The position numbers and the translations under genes were made by a program. Below, one piece after another: positions 1-4,667 of a stretch of DNA of 5,013 nucleotides. The notes under the pieces were generated by a model, which did no database searches, had not been told where the DNA came from, and was given only the letters and a program-made list of their open reading frames with translations. Origin of the DNA: Thermoflexia bacterium (GTDB taxonomy: Bacteria > Chloroflexota > Anaerolineae > B4-G1 > SLSP01). The stretch is from assembly GCA_030605705.1 (NCBI GenBank), contig JAUWHU010000376.1, forward strand, positions 1 to 5,013, given 5' to 3'. The stretch's first letter is position 1. Each line of letters opens with the position of its first letter.

Positions 1-63
1 GCATGGCGGGTACAGCACGCGACAGTCTCTGTGATGATTCCCCACACGATTATCTGCGAATAA
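1..63 (+). other. possible 3' end of an upstream plus-strand ORF
   Basis: Plus-strand frame 1 is open from the window edge to a TAA at 61-63 (about 20 codons, ending IPHTIICE). Frame 3 is also open, from the edge to a TGA at 66-68. A perfect hairpin starts at 68, immediately after both stops, which would fit the end of a gene. The stretch is too short to recognise any family, and two open frames compete, so this may equally be non-coding. Confidence 0.15.
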
Positions 64-67
64 ATTG

Positions 68-96
68 AGCCGCTGTCTGATTTCCAGACAGCGGCT
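68..96. terminator. perfect 12-bp hairpin, terminator-like
   Basis: Arms 68-79 (AGCCGCTGTCTG) and 85-96 are perfectly complementary across a 5-nt loop (ATTTC). On the minus strand the stem is followed by CAATTTATT, a modest U-rich tail; on the plus strand by AATGTTGTTGT, which is weaker. It could end transcripts from the capA-like gene about 290 bp upstream on the minus strand, a plus-strand gene ending at 61-68, or both. The stem is very stable but neither tail is a classic U-run, so termination is probable, not certain. Confidence 0.55.
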
Positions 97-130
97 AATG
101 TTGTTGTACCCCCTGTGGCGGCAATTTTGC

Positions 131-186
131 TGGTCGTAGTAACGACTTTAGTCGTTCAGAGCGACTGAAGTCGCTACTACGGACCA
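131..186. repeat. long imperfect inverted repeat with self-palindromic arms
   Basis: Arms 136-154 (GTAGTAACGACTTTAGTCG) and 162-180 are complementary at 17 of 19 positions around a 7-nt loop. Flanking TGGTC (131-135) and GACCA (182-186) extend the stem with G181 bulged. Each arm is also a small palindrome (CGACTTTAGTCG at 143-154, CGACTGAAGTCG at 162-173), so the element can fold as one long hairpin or two short ones. There is no T-tract and no coding potential. It looks like a copy of an interspersed palindromic repeat; the right half shares sequence with the DUF1361 leader. Confidence 0.75.
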
Positions 187-199
187 TTTATTTTCGAGG
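171..199 (+). repeat. copy 1 of a CTACTAC-N7/8-TTATTTTCGAGG repeat
   Basis: TCGCTACTAC (171-180), seven bases, then TTATTTTCGAGG (188-199). The same arrangement recurs on the minus strand at 3567-3596 with an eight-base spacer. The 12-base TTATTTTCGAGG block is identical in both. The two copies lie about 3.4 kb apart in opposite orientation. Confidence 0.55.
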
Positions 200-250
200 T
201 AGTGGTCATGAGTGTTTACACACCACCAAGGACGAAAATTCAATAGCTCG

Positions 251-299
251 GGCCGGTCTCCCGACCGTGCCCGTTTGTGGCTCGGTCAGGAGACCGGCC
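251..299. repeat. 17-bp inverted repeat, GC-rich hairpin
   Basis: Arms 251-267 (GGCCGGTCTCCCGACCG) and 283-299 are complementary with a single mismatch (C262/A288), leaving a 15-nt loop. AGCT at 245-248 and 302-305 adds a weak outer pairing. Just upstream, ATTTTCG (190-196) and CGAAAAT (233-239), with GTGGT (202-206) and ACCAC (222-226), make a further loose stem. No U-tract follows on either strand, so this reads as a dispersed palindromic repeat, not a terminator. Nothing else that I recognise lies in the gene-free stretch 97-386 besides this, the 131-186 element and the heptads at 351-386. Confidence 0.7.
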
Positions 300-350
300 A
301 CAGCTGGGGGGTATTTTCGGAACAGCATACACCAAACCCAATGCTCGGCA

Positions 351-386
351 ACCAGTCACCAATCACCCAATCACCATTCACCAATT
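351..386. repeat. heptanucleotide tandem array abutting the capA stop codon
   Basis: Five degenerate units in a row on the plus strand: ACCAGTC, ACCAATC, ACCCAATC (one extra C), ACCATTC, ACCAATT. The last unit ends at 386 and the reverse-complemented stop codon of the CapA-like gene begins at 387, so in transcript sense the array (GGTGATT-like units) starts at the base after the stop. A second heptad array sits in the same position behind the DUF1015 gene. Confidence 0.7.
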
Positions 387-2072
387 TTATTGCCCCCGGG
401 GACTGAGCGAGAAAATCATCTCCAAGAAGGTGCGTTCCTCCTCCGGCGTCATCGGACGGCGGCTGCCGTAATCTTCCAGGGTGGTGGGACGCAGATCCAC
501 GCTCAACAACCGCCCATCGTAGAAAACCAGGCGATCAATAAAGTTAGGCCGCGCCTCCGGCCAGTTTTGATCAAAGAACAGGTTGCCCAGACCGTAGTGG
601 ATGAAGGTATCGCCGTAGAATTCCAACGTCTGCACCTGGTGCGCCTGACTGCCCTGCATCACCACCGCGCCGGCTTCGGCAAAGGAACGAAAGTCCTGCA
701 CCTGCCGGGAAGTAGGATAATACTGTTCCGTTTCTAAGTATTGCAGGGTGACGATGGGCAGATAACCGGCGTCGCGCAGCTCGCGGACCTGGCTTTGCAT
801 CTTCTCGTAGTCGCAGGGAGCGGAACCGGGGGAGTCTTCCGTGGCCCAGTCGTAGGACGGGCCGATGGGGTTGCAGCCAATGAAGGCCAACCGGTTCGGC
901 CCCTGGGTGATGGTCAAGGGGCGCGTGGCATCGGCCAGGTTCTCGCCGCCGCCGTACCACTGCCAGCCGCGCTCGCGGTACATGTCCAGCGTGTGGTACA
1001 GTGGCTCCAATCCCTTATCCGTCAGGTGATTGCCGGTCAGCTCGATGATGTCCGTCCCCACGAACTCCAACAACTCGATGTAGTCGTCGCTGGAGCAGAA
1101 GGACATCGTGCCACTCGGCTGGGGTTGGCAACCGGTCCGGAAAGAGACCTCGTTGCTGATATGGGTGAAGTCCGCGCTGACCAGCAACTCCCGGATGTCC
1201 TCACCGGCGTAGGTGTTGCCCTTGCGTTCCATCCACGCGGCGAAGGCCCGCGTCATCGCTGTGACGCCGGTCATGGCGACGATGGTCATGTCATCCTCGT
1301 GGCGATTGGAGAAGTCGCCGGGGGAAAAGTCAAGCAGCGCCAGGGTTTCGGGGCGCGAGTCGCTTTCCAGCGTGAGCGGGAGTACCAGCGGATAATCCTG
1401 GGATGGCAAGCCCTTCTCCAGCAGCAAGATGCCGTCCACGCGCAGCACCTTCCACGTTGGAGATAGCTCATCGAAGGGCAGGATGACCCAGCCATCCAGG
1501 GCTTCGGCTGTCGCCAGGAGGTCCTGCGCGGCAACGGTACGCGCGGCTCCTTCCGCCGGCTCCCCCCAGAGAGCAACTAACGAGCGCAATGTAGCGGTGG
1601 TGACGAGAAGTGGATGCTCCGCCGACGCGCCTTCCCAGGTCGCCAGAAGCTCGGTGGAGGAGATCCCTTCCGTGAAGGTGAAGAAGGGAGCCGCCACGAC
1701 GTAAGTCCAGTGACCATCCGGCGCGGTTTGAGCAGGGTCGGCGATCTTCAATAGCACATCGGCGCTGGGCAGGTTGGAGAACCAGCTAAAATGGCCGGGA
1801 TCGGCGGCGACGCGCTCCTGCAAGAGCGCGCAGGCGCCAGGCGGCGCGGCGGATTGACAGCTCACGGTCACGGGGAAAGCGGGCGTTGGCGTCGGAACCG
1901 GCGTCGGCGTTGGAACCGGCGTCGGGGTGAGCGTGGGCTTGGGCGTGCGGGTCGGCGTGGGAGTGGGGCCGACCGTCGGCGTCGCGCACGCGGTCAGCAG
2001 GAGGGAAAGGAGCAGCAGCGACACAAAGGAACGGGGAAATTTCAGCGGGGGAATACGATTTTGCATTTTCAT
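387..2072 (-). CDS. CapA-like (PGA_cap domain) lipoprotein with Thr-Pro linker
   Basis: 561 aa. Residues 1-29 form a lipoprotein signal: basic N-region, Leu-rich core, lipobox LTAC with C29 as predicted lipidation site. Residues 31-64 are a Thr-Pro-rich linker, so the protein should sit on the outer face of the membrane. Residues 68-255 resemble a degenerate solute-binding-protein lobe (ISSTELLATWEG at 137-148; WVILPFDELSP at 195-205). Residues 261-530 match the CapA/PGA_cap (PF09587) metallophosphatase-like fold: TGVTAMTR (268-275), NE 307-308, TGNHLTDKG (346-354), YGGGEN (373-378), QGSQAH (473-478), HYGLGNLFFD (492-501). Compared with the usual family motifs, the Asp of GD is V270, and two His positions are Q444 and Q476, so the metal site looks altered. 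Cysteines 72/81, 315/326 and 400/420 may form disulfides. The ATG at 2072 has SD GAGGG six bases upstream. Family members are linked to poly-gamma-glutamate capsule work, but no capB/capC is here, so the substrate is unknown. Confidence 0.9.
   Translation of the reverse strand: MKMQNRIPPLKFPRSFVSLLLLSLLLTACATPTVGPTPTPTRTPKPTLTPTPVPTPTPVPTPTPAFPVTVSCQSAAPPGACALLQERVAADPGHFSWFSNLPSADVLLKIADPAQTAPDGHWTYVVAAPFFTFTEGISSTELLATWEGASAEHPLLVTTATLRSLVALWGEPAEGAARTVAAQDLLATAEALDGWVILPFDELSPTWKVLRVDGILLLEKGLPSQDYPLVLPLTLESDSRPETLALLDFSPGDFSNRHEDDMTIVAMTGVTAMTRAFAAWMERKGNTYAGEDIRELLVSADFTHISNEVSFRTGCQPQPSGTMSFCSSDDYIELLEFVGTDIIELTGNHLTDKGLEPLYHTLDMYRERGWQWYGGGENLADATRPLTITQGPNRLAFIGCNPIGPSYDWATEDSPGSAPCDYEKMQSQVRELRDAGYLPIVTLQYLETEQYYPTSRQVQDFRSFAEAGAVVMQGSQAHQVQTLEFYGDTFIHYGLGNLFFDQNWPEARPNFIDRLVFYDGRLLSVDLRPTTLEDYGSRRPMTPEEERTFLEMIFSLSPRGQ
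1882..1935 (-). repeat. 18-bp tandem repeat encoding the Thr-Pro linker
   Basis: Two near-identical 18-bp units (1882-1899 and 1900-1917) and a diverged third (1918-1935) encode VPTPTP hexapeptides, part of the Thr-Pro tract at residues 31-64 of the CapA-like protein. Such in-frame arrays can change length by slippage without breaking the frame, so the tether between lipid anchor and domain may vary between strains (inference). Confidence 0.7.
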
Positions 2073-2078
2073 TGTCTA

Positions 2079-2083
2079 CCCTC
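2079..2083 (-). promoter_or_regulatory. ribosome binding site of the CapA-like gene
   Basis: GAGGG on the minus strand, six bases before the ATG at 2072. It favours this ATG over the in-frame second ATG two codons on, which would be 12 bases from the SD. Confidence 0.65.
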
Positions 2084-2094
2084 ATTTTTGAAAC

Positions 2095-2122
2095 ATTGTG
2101 GCCGGATGCGGGAATTTGTCAA
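2095..2122 (-). promoter_or_regulatory. sigma70-like promoter of the CapA-like gene
   Basis: Minus strand: a perfect -35 TTGACA (2117-2122), 16-bp spacer, then CACAAT (2095-2100), which matches 4 of 6 -10 positions. Transcription would start near 2088, giving a very short leader of about 15 nt that still contains the SD. The placement directly upstream of the gene supports it. Confidence 0.55.
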
Positions 2123-2165
2123 GGGGAATTTTCTTCATAGACTTCTCTGAAAAAGGTTAAGATAA

Positions 2166-2190
2166 ACGCAGAGACGCCAAGGCGCAGAGA
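2166..2190 (+). repeat. CGCAGAG-type repeat, left copy
   Basis: ACGCAGAG, ACGCCAAG and GCGCAGAG blocks lie head to tail here. The same blocks in a different order (ACGCAGAG, GCGCAGAG, ACGCCAAG) appear on the opposite strand at 2637-2660, so the two copies form an imperfect inverted pair about 450 bp apart. Confidence 0.7.
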
Positions 2191-2233
2191 TTTCTGAATG
2201 ATGTTTCAATATTTTTAAAAATCAAGACCTGGC

Positions 2234-2247
2234 TCTACTGAAAAAAC
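2234..2247 (+). repeat. 14-bp perfect inverted repeat, left arm
   Basis: TCTACTGAAAAAAC here is the exact reverse complement of 2672-2685. A similar but diverged version (TCTCTGAAAAAGG) sits at 2144-2156. These sit beside the CGCAAAG and CGCAGAG blocks and appear to be part of the same repeat family. Confidence 0.65.
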
Positions 2248-2265
2248 TACTTGAACCGCCGAGGG

Positions 2266-2281
2266 CGCAAAGAACGCCAAG
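2266..2281 (+). repeat. 16-bp perfect inverted repeat, left arm (CGCAAAG type)
   Basis: CGCAAAGAACGCCAAG here is the exact reverse complement of 2552-2567. The surrounding blocks 2253-2281 and 2543-2570 share more (GGGCGCAAAG, GAACCG/AACCG) but in permuted order, which suggests modular gain and loss of units, not simple inversion. Confidence 0.75.
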
Positions 2282-2337
2282 AAAAAATTGGGTCTCTGGG
2301 ATTTGGCGTGGTGGGTGCCACGCGACGTAAATTTTTC

Positions 2338-2428
2338 ACCACAGATTAGTGGGTACTGCCTGCTCACACTGCGCACAGATTGCACTGATTTTTTTATTTT
2401 TTCCGTGCTAATTCGTGAAATCCGTGGT
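2338..2428. repeat. ACCACAGATT ... AATCCGTGGT imperfect inverted repeat
   Basis: ACCACAGATT (2338-2347) pairs with AATCCGTGGT (2419-2428) with one mismatch. Inside are CACAGATT (2375-2382), a long T-rich stretch (2389-2402), and TCCGTG units at 2402-2407 and 2421-2426. A related TCCGTG cluster lies at 2711-2735. Confidence 0.6.
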
Positions 2429-2551
2429 TAATTTTGACTCAACCACGCGAATTCCCAAAGAGCCAAAAAATTAAGGGAAAGGCTGAGAATTTTGCGAAAT
2501 TTCAGCCAAAACATAAACAATTTGCAGATAGGCTTTGAAAAACTTTGCGCC

Positions 2552-2567
2552 CTTGGCGTTCTTTGCG
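2552..2567 (-). repeat. 16-bp perfect inverted repeat, right arm (CGCAAAG type)
   Basis: CTTGGCGTTCTTTGCG on the plus strand, the exact reverse complement of 2266-2281. It lies in the block 2543-2570. Confidence 0.75.
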
Positions 2568-2639
2568 GTTAAAAAACCTTTTTCCAGCGGAGTCAAGACC
2601 TTTGATTAAACAAATCTTGATCTACCATTTAATTTTCTT

Positions 2640-2660
2640 GGCGTCTCTGCGCCTCTGCGT
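2640..2660 (-). repeat. CGCAGAG-type repeat, right copy
   Basis: Read on the minus strand this is ACGCAGAGG, CGCAGAG, ACGCC, the inverted partner of 2166-2190. The 14-bp arm at 2672-2685 (exact partner of 2234-2247) follows directly. Confidence 0.7.
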
Positions 2661-2707
2661 TGAAGATTTCGGTTTTTTCAGTAGACTCACGGATAAAAAA
2701 CAAGGAA

Positions 2708-2738
2708 AAATCCGTGTTGATCCGTAATATCCGTGTCC
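2708..2738 (+). repeat. TCCGTG-type tandem repeat
   Basis: Three spaced units, TCCGTG, TCCGT and TCCGTG, separated by TTGA/AATA. Same orientation as, and similar layout to, 2401-2435 (TCCGTG, TTCGTG, TCCGTG). Confidence 0.6.
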
Positions 2739-2777
2739 AAAAGCCTCCCGTTTTTATTGAGGAACAACTTTATTGAT

Positions 2778-2801
2778 TTGTATGCTGGCGGCCACATACA
2801 A
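2778..2801. terminator. hairpin 3' of the DUF1361 gene, weak terminator candidate
   Basis: TTGTATG (2778-2784) pairs with CATACAA (2795-2801), and TGG/CCA inside extends the stem past a bulged C2785, with a CGG loop. It starts 18 bases downstream of the minus-strand stop codon of the DUF1361 gene. The following minus-strand bases (ATCAATAAAG) lack a U-run, so intrinsic termination is only possible; it may instead be a 3'-end stability hairpin. Confidence 0.35.
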
Positions 2802-2818
2802 GAAAACGTCAGGCCGTT

Positions 2819-3544
2819 TCATAGGGATGCGTTCCTCTCCTCATGCGGAGAGGATACCGGGCCTGCCGTCAGCGCCAGGTAGAAAATGAACATCAGGGCG
2901 GCGTAGAGCAAGGTCACGCCATAAGTTTCCTTGTTGCCCAGGGGATGCCGTAGTCGGATGGCAATATCGTAAAGGACGGCCCGGGGCTGCGTCACCAAAT
3001 CCCAACTGTTCCACCGCAGAAAGCGACCCATGTAGATGCCCATCCCGCTGCATCCCAGGACCCCCAGCGCGAAGACCCGGCTCAACAAGGTTCCCACCCC
3101 GGCACGCAAAATGTTCTGCAGGATTCGCAAGGCATAGCTGCCCAACACGATGCCGGTCCACGCGAAGCCGGCGAGCATGCCGATATCGTACCACAGGGGA
3201 ACGGGTAGTCGCTCGGTCAAGTGTACGAAATCGGTGATGATATAGGGAGCGTTGGGAAAGAGAGCTATGCTGATGAGGACCGGAAACGGCAGGAGCCACC
3301 AGCGGCGAGGGTAGCGCCGGTGCAGAGTGACGGCGAGCAGGCTGCACAGGTAGGGCAACCATGCCAGGAAGAGGTTCCAGAGCAGAAAGGAGAACGTCCA
3401 TGTGCGGCTCAGGTAAGCGCGGAAAGCGAACAGGCTCAGGCACAAACCGGTGGAAATCGCCACCGGGTAGAAGCCGTGGGCAACCAGCAAGGTGTGCAGC
3501 CTCGCCAGACCCCCCATCACCAAGACATCAATTTTGTGTGTCAT
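2819..3544 (-). CDS. DUF1361 family multi-pass membrane protein
   Basis: 241 aa. The sequence carries the DUF1361 (PF07099) hallmarks: LLWNLFLAWLPY (54-65), LFPNAPYIITDFVHL (95-109), PLWYDIGMLAGFAWTGIVLG (116-135), GIYMGRFLRWNSWDL (169-183). About six hydrophobic segments are visible, roughly at 25-42, 52-74, 82-97, 117-139, 150-172 and 207-227, so it is an integral inner-membrane protein. The conserved polar positions FPNAPY, TD, WYD and RWNSWD lie at segment edges and could form a shared polar site (inference). The family has no established function. The ATG at 3544 is supported by SD AAGGAG eight bases upstream and a good promoter further up. No neighbour suggests a partner; it is transcribed from its own promoter. 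Length is normal for the family and nothing looks broken. Confidence 0.92.
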   Translation of the reverse strand: MTHKIDVLVMGGLARLHTLLVAHGFYPVAISTGLCLSLFAFRAYLSRTWTFSFLLWNLFLAWLPYLCSLLAVTLHRRYPRRWWLLPFPVLISIALFPNAPYIITDFVHLTERLPVPLWYDIGMLAGFAWTGIVLGSYALRILQNILRAGVGTLLSRVFALGVLGCSGMGIYMGRFLRWNSWDLVTQPRAVLYDIAIRLRHPLGNKETYGVTLLYAALMFIFYLALTAGPVSSPHEERNASL

Positions 3545-3552
3545 TGCGTGCG

Positions 3553-3558
3553 CTCCTT
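3553..3558 (-). promoter_or_regulatory. ribosome binding site of the DUF1361 gene
   Basis: AAGGAG on the minus strand, eight bases before the ATG at 3544. A strong match that fixes this start. Confidence 0.75.
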
Positions 3559-3566
3559 GCGTTCTG

Positions 3567-3596
3567 CCTCGAAAATAACCCGGCTTGTAGTAGGCG
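3567..3596 (-). repeat. copy 2 of the CTACTAC-N7/8-TTATTTTCGAGG repeat
   Basis: On the minus strand: CGCCTACTAC, eight bases, TTATTTTCGAGG. It matches 171-199. Here it lies in the leader of the DUF1361 gene and ends about 8 bases before the SD, so a dispersed repeat contributes the 5' UTR. Confidence 0.55.
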
Positions 3597-3604
3597 AATC
3601 CCGT

Positions 3605-3626
3605 GGGCCGTTGGCCCTCTGGGCCA
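3605..3626. other. overlapping GC-rich palindromes in the DUF1361 leader
   Basis: TGGCCC/GGGCCA (3612-3617 with 3621-3626, loop TCT) and GGGCC/GGCCC (3605-3609 with 3613-3617, loop GTT) share the arm 3613-3617, so they are mutually exclusive. An outer GGCGA/TCGCC pairing (3593-3597 with 3632-3636) could enclose them. This gives the transcribed leader (about 3545-3660) alternative folds. No known riboswitch class is recognised. Confidence 0.45.
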
Positions 3627-3666
3627 GGGCATCGCCGTGCTTCGGGAAACAGTGAAAGTGGTTCTC

Positions 3667-3695
3667 ATTATACGACACAAATAACCCGTGCGCAA
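3667..3695 (-). promoter_or_regulatory. sigma70-like promoter of the DUF1361 gene
   Basis: Minus strand: perfect -10 TATAAT (3667-3672), 17-bp spacer, then TTGCGC (3690-3695), which keeps the TTG of the -35. Transcription would start near 3660, leaving a leader of about 116 nt. The -10 match and ideal spacing are good evidence; the -35 is weak. Confidence 0.65.
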
Positions 3696-3754
3696 CAGCG
3701 CAACCACAATGCCGTTTCATTCTGAGCTACACCGATCACGCAAATTACCAGAGA

Positions 3755-3913
3755 GCTAAAAAACGCACTGTGGCAAAAGTGACACATCTGTTCCCAAAAG
3801 CTCTAAGCCCCCGTCCCCGGGGGCGGGCTGACGAGGAAACTTGCCCAGGGGACGCCCCCGAGACGGGGGCTGGGAGCAATGTAAGTGCGGCTTTTGCCCC
3901 AATGCTAAAAAAC
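3755..3913. mobile_element. MITE-like palindromic element with 10-bp flanking direct repeat
   Basis: GCTAAAAAAC occurs at 3755-3764 and again at 3904-3913. Between the copies lies about 139 bp whose ends are imperfect inverted repeats: TGTGGCAAAAG (3769-3779) against CTTTTGCCCCA (3891-3901), 10 of 11 matching. The centre is a strong GC-rich inverted repeat. There is no ORF, so if mobile it is non-autonomous. Weak points: the direct repeat is partly an A-run, and 4 and 2 bases separate it from the inverted-repeat ends. The right-hand copy forms the minus-strand U-tract of the terminator at 3916-3938, so an insertion would have landed at the edge of that terminator. Confidence 0.45.
3800..3877. 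repeat. nested GC-rich inverted repeat with self-palindromic arms
   Basis: AGCCCCCGTC (3806-3815) pairs with GACGGGGGCT (3862-3871). Outside, GCTC (3800-3803) pairs with GAGC (3874-3877) across a small internal loop. Inside, GGGGGCG (3819-3825) pairs with CGCCCCC (3853-3859). Each arm can also fold alone (GCCCCCG against CGGGGGC). The central loop around 3826-3852 includes CTGACGAGGAAAC. No U-tract adjoins either side. It may act as DNA structure, RNA structure or a repeat core; function unknown. Confidence 0.7.
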
Positions 3914-3915
3914 TA

Positions 3916-3938
3916 CCGGGCGAGATGATCTCGCCCGG
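3916..3938. terminator. bidirectional rho-independent terminator
   Basis: A perfect 10-bp stem, CCGGGCGAGA (3916-3925) with TCTCGCCCGG (3929-3938), has a 3-nt loop. On the minus strand it is followed by TAGTTTTTTAG, so it should end HAD-gene transcripts 28 bases after the stop codon. On the plus strand CTTTTCATTTTT follows, so it can also stop plus-strand transcripts heading into the HAD gene. Confidence 0.88.
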
Positions 3939-3966
3939 CTTTTCATTTTTCCAGAAGGCGCGTCTG

Positions 3967-4632
3967 CTACTCCTGCGGAGAAGCTCGCCCCAACAGCCGC
4001 TGCAACACCGGTTCGGCGTCCAGGATGGTATCCACGGCGAAATCCACGCCGTCGCCGGGTTCCCGGCCCGCCTGCACTAACACCGTCCGCATCCCAAATT
4101 CTGCCCCGGCCTGCAGGTTACGCGCCTGATCATCTAAAAACACGCAGGCCGTGCCGGGTACACCTAACAAGGCCAAAGCCCGCGCGTAGGCCTCCGGTTT
4201 GGGCTTGCCTAAGTAATCCACGGCGCGGACGTCCACAATCGTGGTGAAGTGCTCCCGGATGGCAAAGTGTTCCAAAATCCGCTCGGCCCAAGAGACGATG
4301 GCGTTGGTGAAGACGGCCTTGCGCGCGGGAAGCCGCTCTAACATCGCGCCGAGGGCGGGATTGGGCGCCAGGTAACGCTCCACGCGGATCTCGTGTACGT
4401 ATTCCAGGTAGTCGTCAATGTCCACCTCTGGATGGTGGCGCAGCAATCCCGCCATGGTGGTGCCGTATTTGTGGAAATAGCGCGCGCGCAGGGCTTGAGC
4501 CTCGGCCAGGGGAATGTCGAGGGCGCGGGCCGTCCACACCTCGATGCGCCTGCCGACCTCCGCGAAGAGACCGGATGCGCCGGTGTAGAGCGTGCCATCT
4601 AAATCGAAGAGCAGGTAGCGAAGTTGTCCCAT
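3967..4632 (-). CDS. HAD-superfamily hydrolase, pyrimidine 5'-nucleotidase-like
   Basis: 221 aa, predicted soluble cytosolic phosphatase. All four HAD motifs are visible: motif I FDLDGTLY with nucleophile D10 and acid/base D12; motif II FTNA with T109; motif III K143 in GKPKPEAY; motif IV FLDDQARN with D167 and D168 for Mg2+. A helical C1-type cap lies between motif I and about residue 105, including FHKYGTTMAGL (53-63), a pattern typical of the SDT1/Pyr-5-nucleotidase subfamily. That family dephosphorylates nucleoside monophosphates such as UMP/CMP, but substrates vary, so specificity is inferred only. The start at 4632 fits a short leader from the TGATATAAT promoter; the SD (GGA, 5-base spacing) is weak. 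A strong terminator follows the gene, so it looks monocistronic. Phosphoglycolate or haloacid-type activity is a less likely alternative. Confidence 0.9.
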   Translation of the reverse strand: MGQLRYLLFDLDGTLYTGASGLFAEVGRRIEVWTARALDIPLAEAQALRARYFHKYGTTMAGLLRHHPEVDIDDYLEYVHEIRVERYLAPNPALGAMLERLPARKAVFTNAIVSWAERILEHFAIREHFTTIVDVRAVDYLGKPKPEAYARALALLGVPGTACVFLDDQARNLQAGAEFGMRTVLVQAGREPGDGVDFAVDTILDAEPVLQRLLGRASPQE

Positions 4633-4658
4633 GTTCGTCCGTATCGGTCAGAGTGGGG

Positions 4659-4667
4659 ATTATATCA
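4659..4667 (-). promoter_or_regulatory. extended -10 promoter of the HAD gene
   Basis: TGATATAAT on the minus strand (TG at 4666-4667, TATAAT at 4659-4664) is a perfect extended -10. No good -35 is found at 16-18 bp; TTGACG copies lie closer (12 bp), inside the heptad/inverted-repeat sequence. Transcription would start near 4652 with a leader of about 20 nt. Confidence 0.6.

Larger units (their letters stand above)
2123..2818. other. gene-free repeat mosaic between capA-like and DUF1361 genes
   Basis: About 700 bp with no credible gene, AT-richer than the flanking genes. It is built from three kinds of short repeat: CGCAGAG/ACGCC blocks (2166-2190 and inverted 2640-2660), CGCAAAG/ACGCC blocks (2253-2281 and inverted 2543-2570), and CCACAGATT/TCCGTG blocks (2338-2428 and 2708-2738). 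The first two kinds are arranged as nested inverted pairs around a centre near 2400-2450. The outer margins also match loosely: CTCTGAAAAAGGTTAAGAT (2145-2163) resembles the reverse complement of 2664-2685. No transposase or intact ORF lies inside. The longest open frame (2545-2727, plus) is made of repeat sequence. Confidence 0.75.

Noticed and set aside
741..1466. Plus-strand 241-aa open frame opposite the CapA-like gene
   Set aside because: It lies wholly antisense to a gene with clear motifs, signal peptide, SD and promoter. Its translation is low-complexity Gly/Ala/Val/Gln with no recognisable domain.
2073..2085. Alternative start at 2085 for the capA region (99-aa frame)
   Set aside because: It is in another reading frame and runs only a short way; its Asp/Ala/His-rich translation is the shifted reading of the Thr-Pro repeat.
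2545..2727. Plus-strand 60-codon open frame between genes
   Set aside because: It is made of CGCAAAG, CGCAGAG and TCCGTG repeat units. There is no SD or family resemblance.
3826..3850. Resemblance of CTGACGAGGAAACTTGCC to a cobalamin-riboswitch B12 box
   Set aside because: Only partial similarity, no other B12-riboswitch elements, and no downstream gene in that orientation.
3826..3852. Hammerhead-like core CTGACGA...GAAAC
   Set aside because: The two core pieces are directly adjacent, leaving no stem II, and the required third stem with cleavage site is not formed.
3800..3877. Twister-like ribozyme (UAA beside a GCTC/GAGC stem)
   Set aside because: The conserved internal-loop and pseudoknot partners are not found, and the following 10-bp GC stem is unlike the short P2 of twister. 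Resemblance is limited to a few bases.
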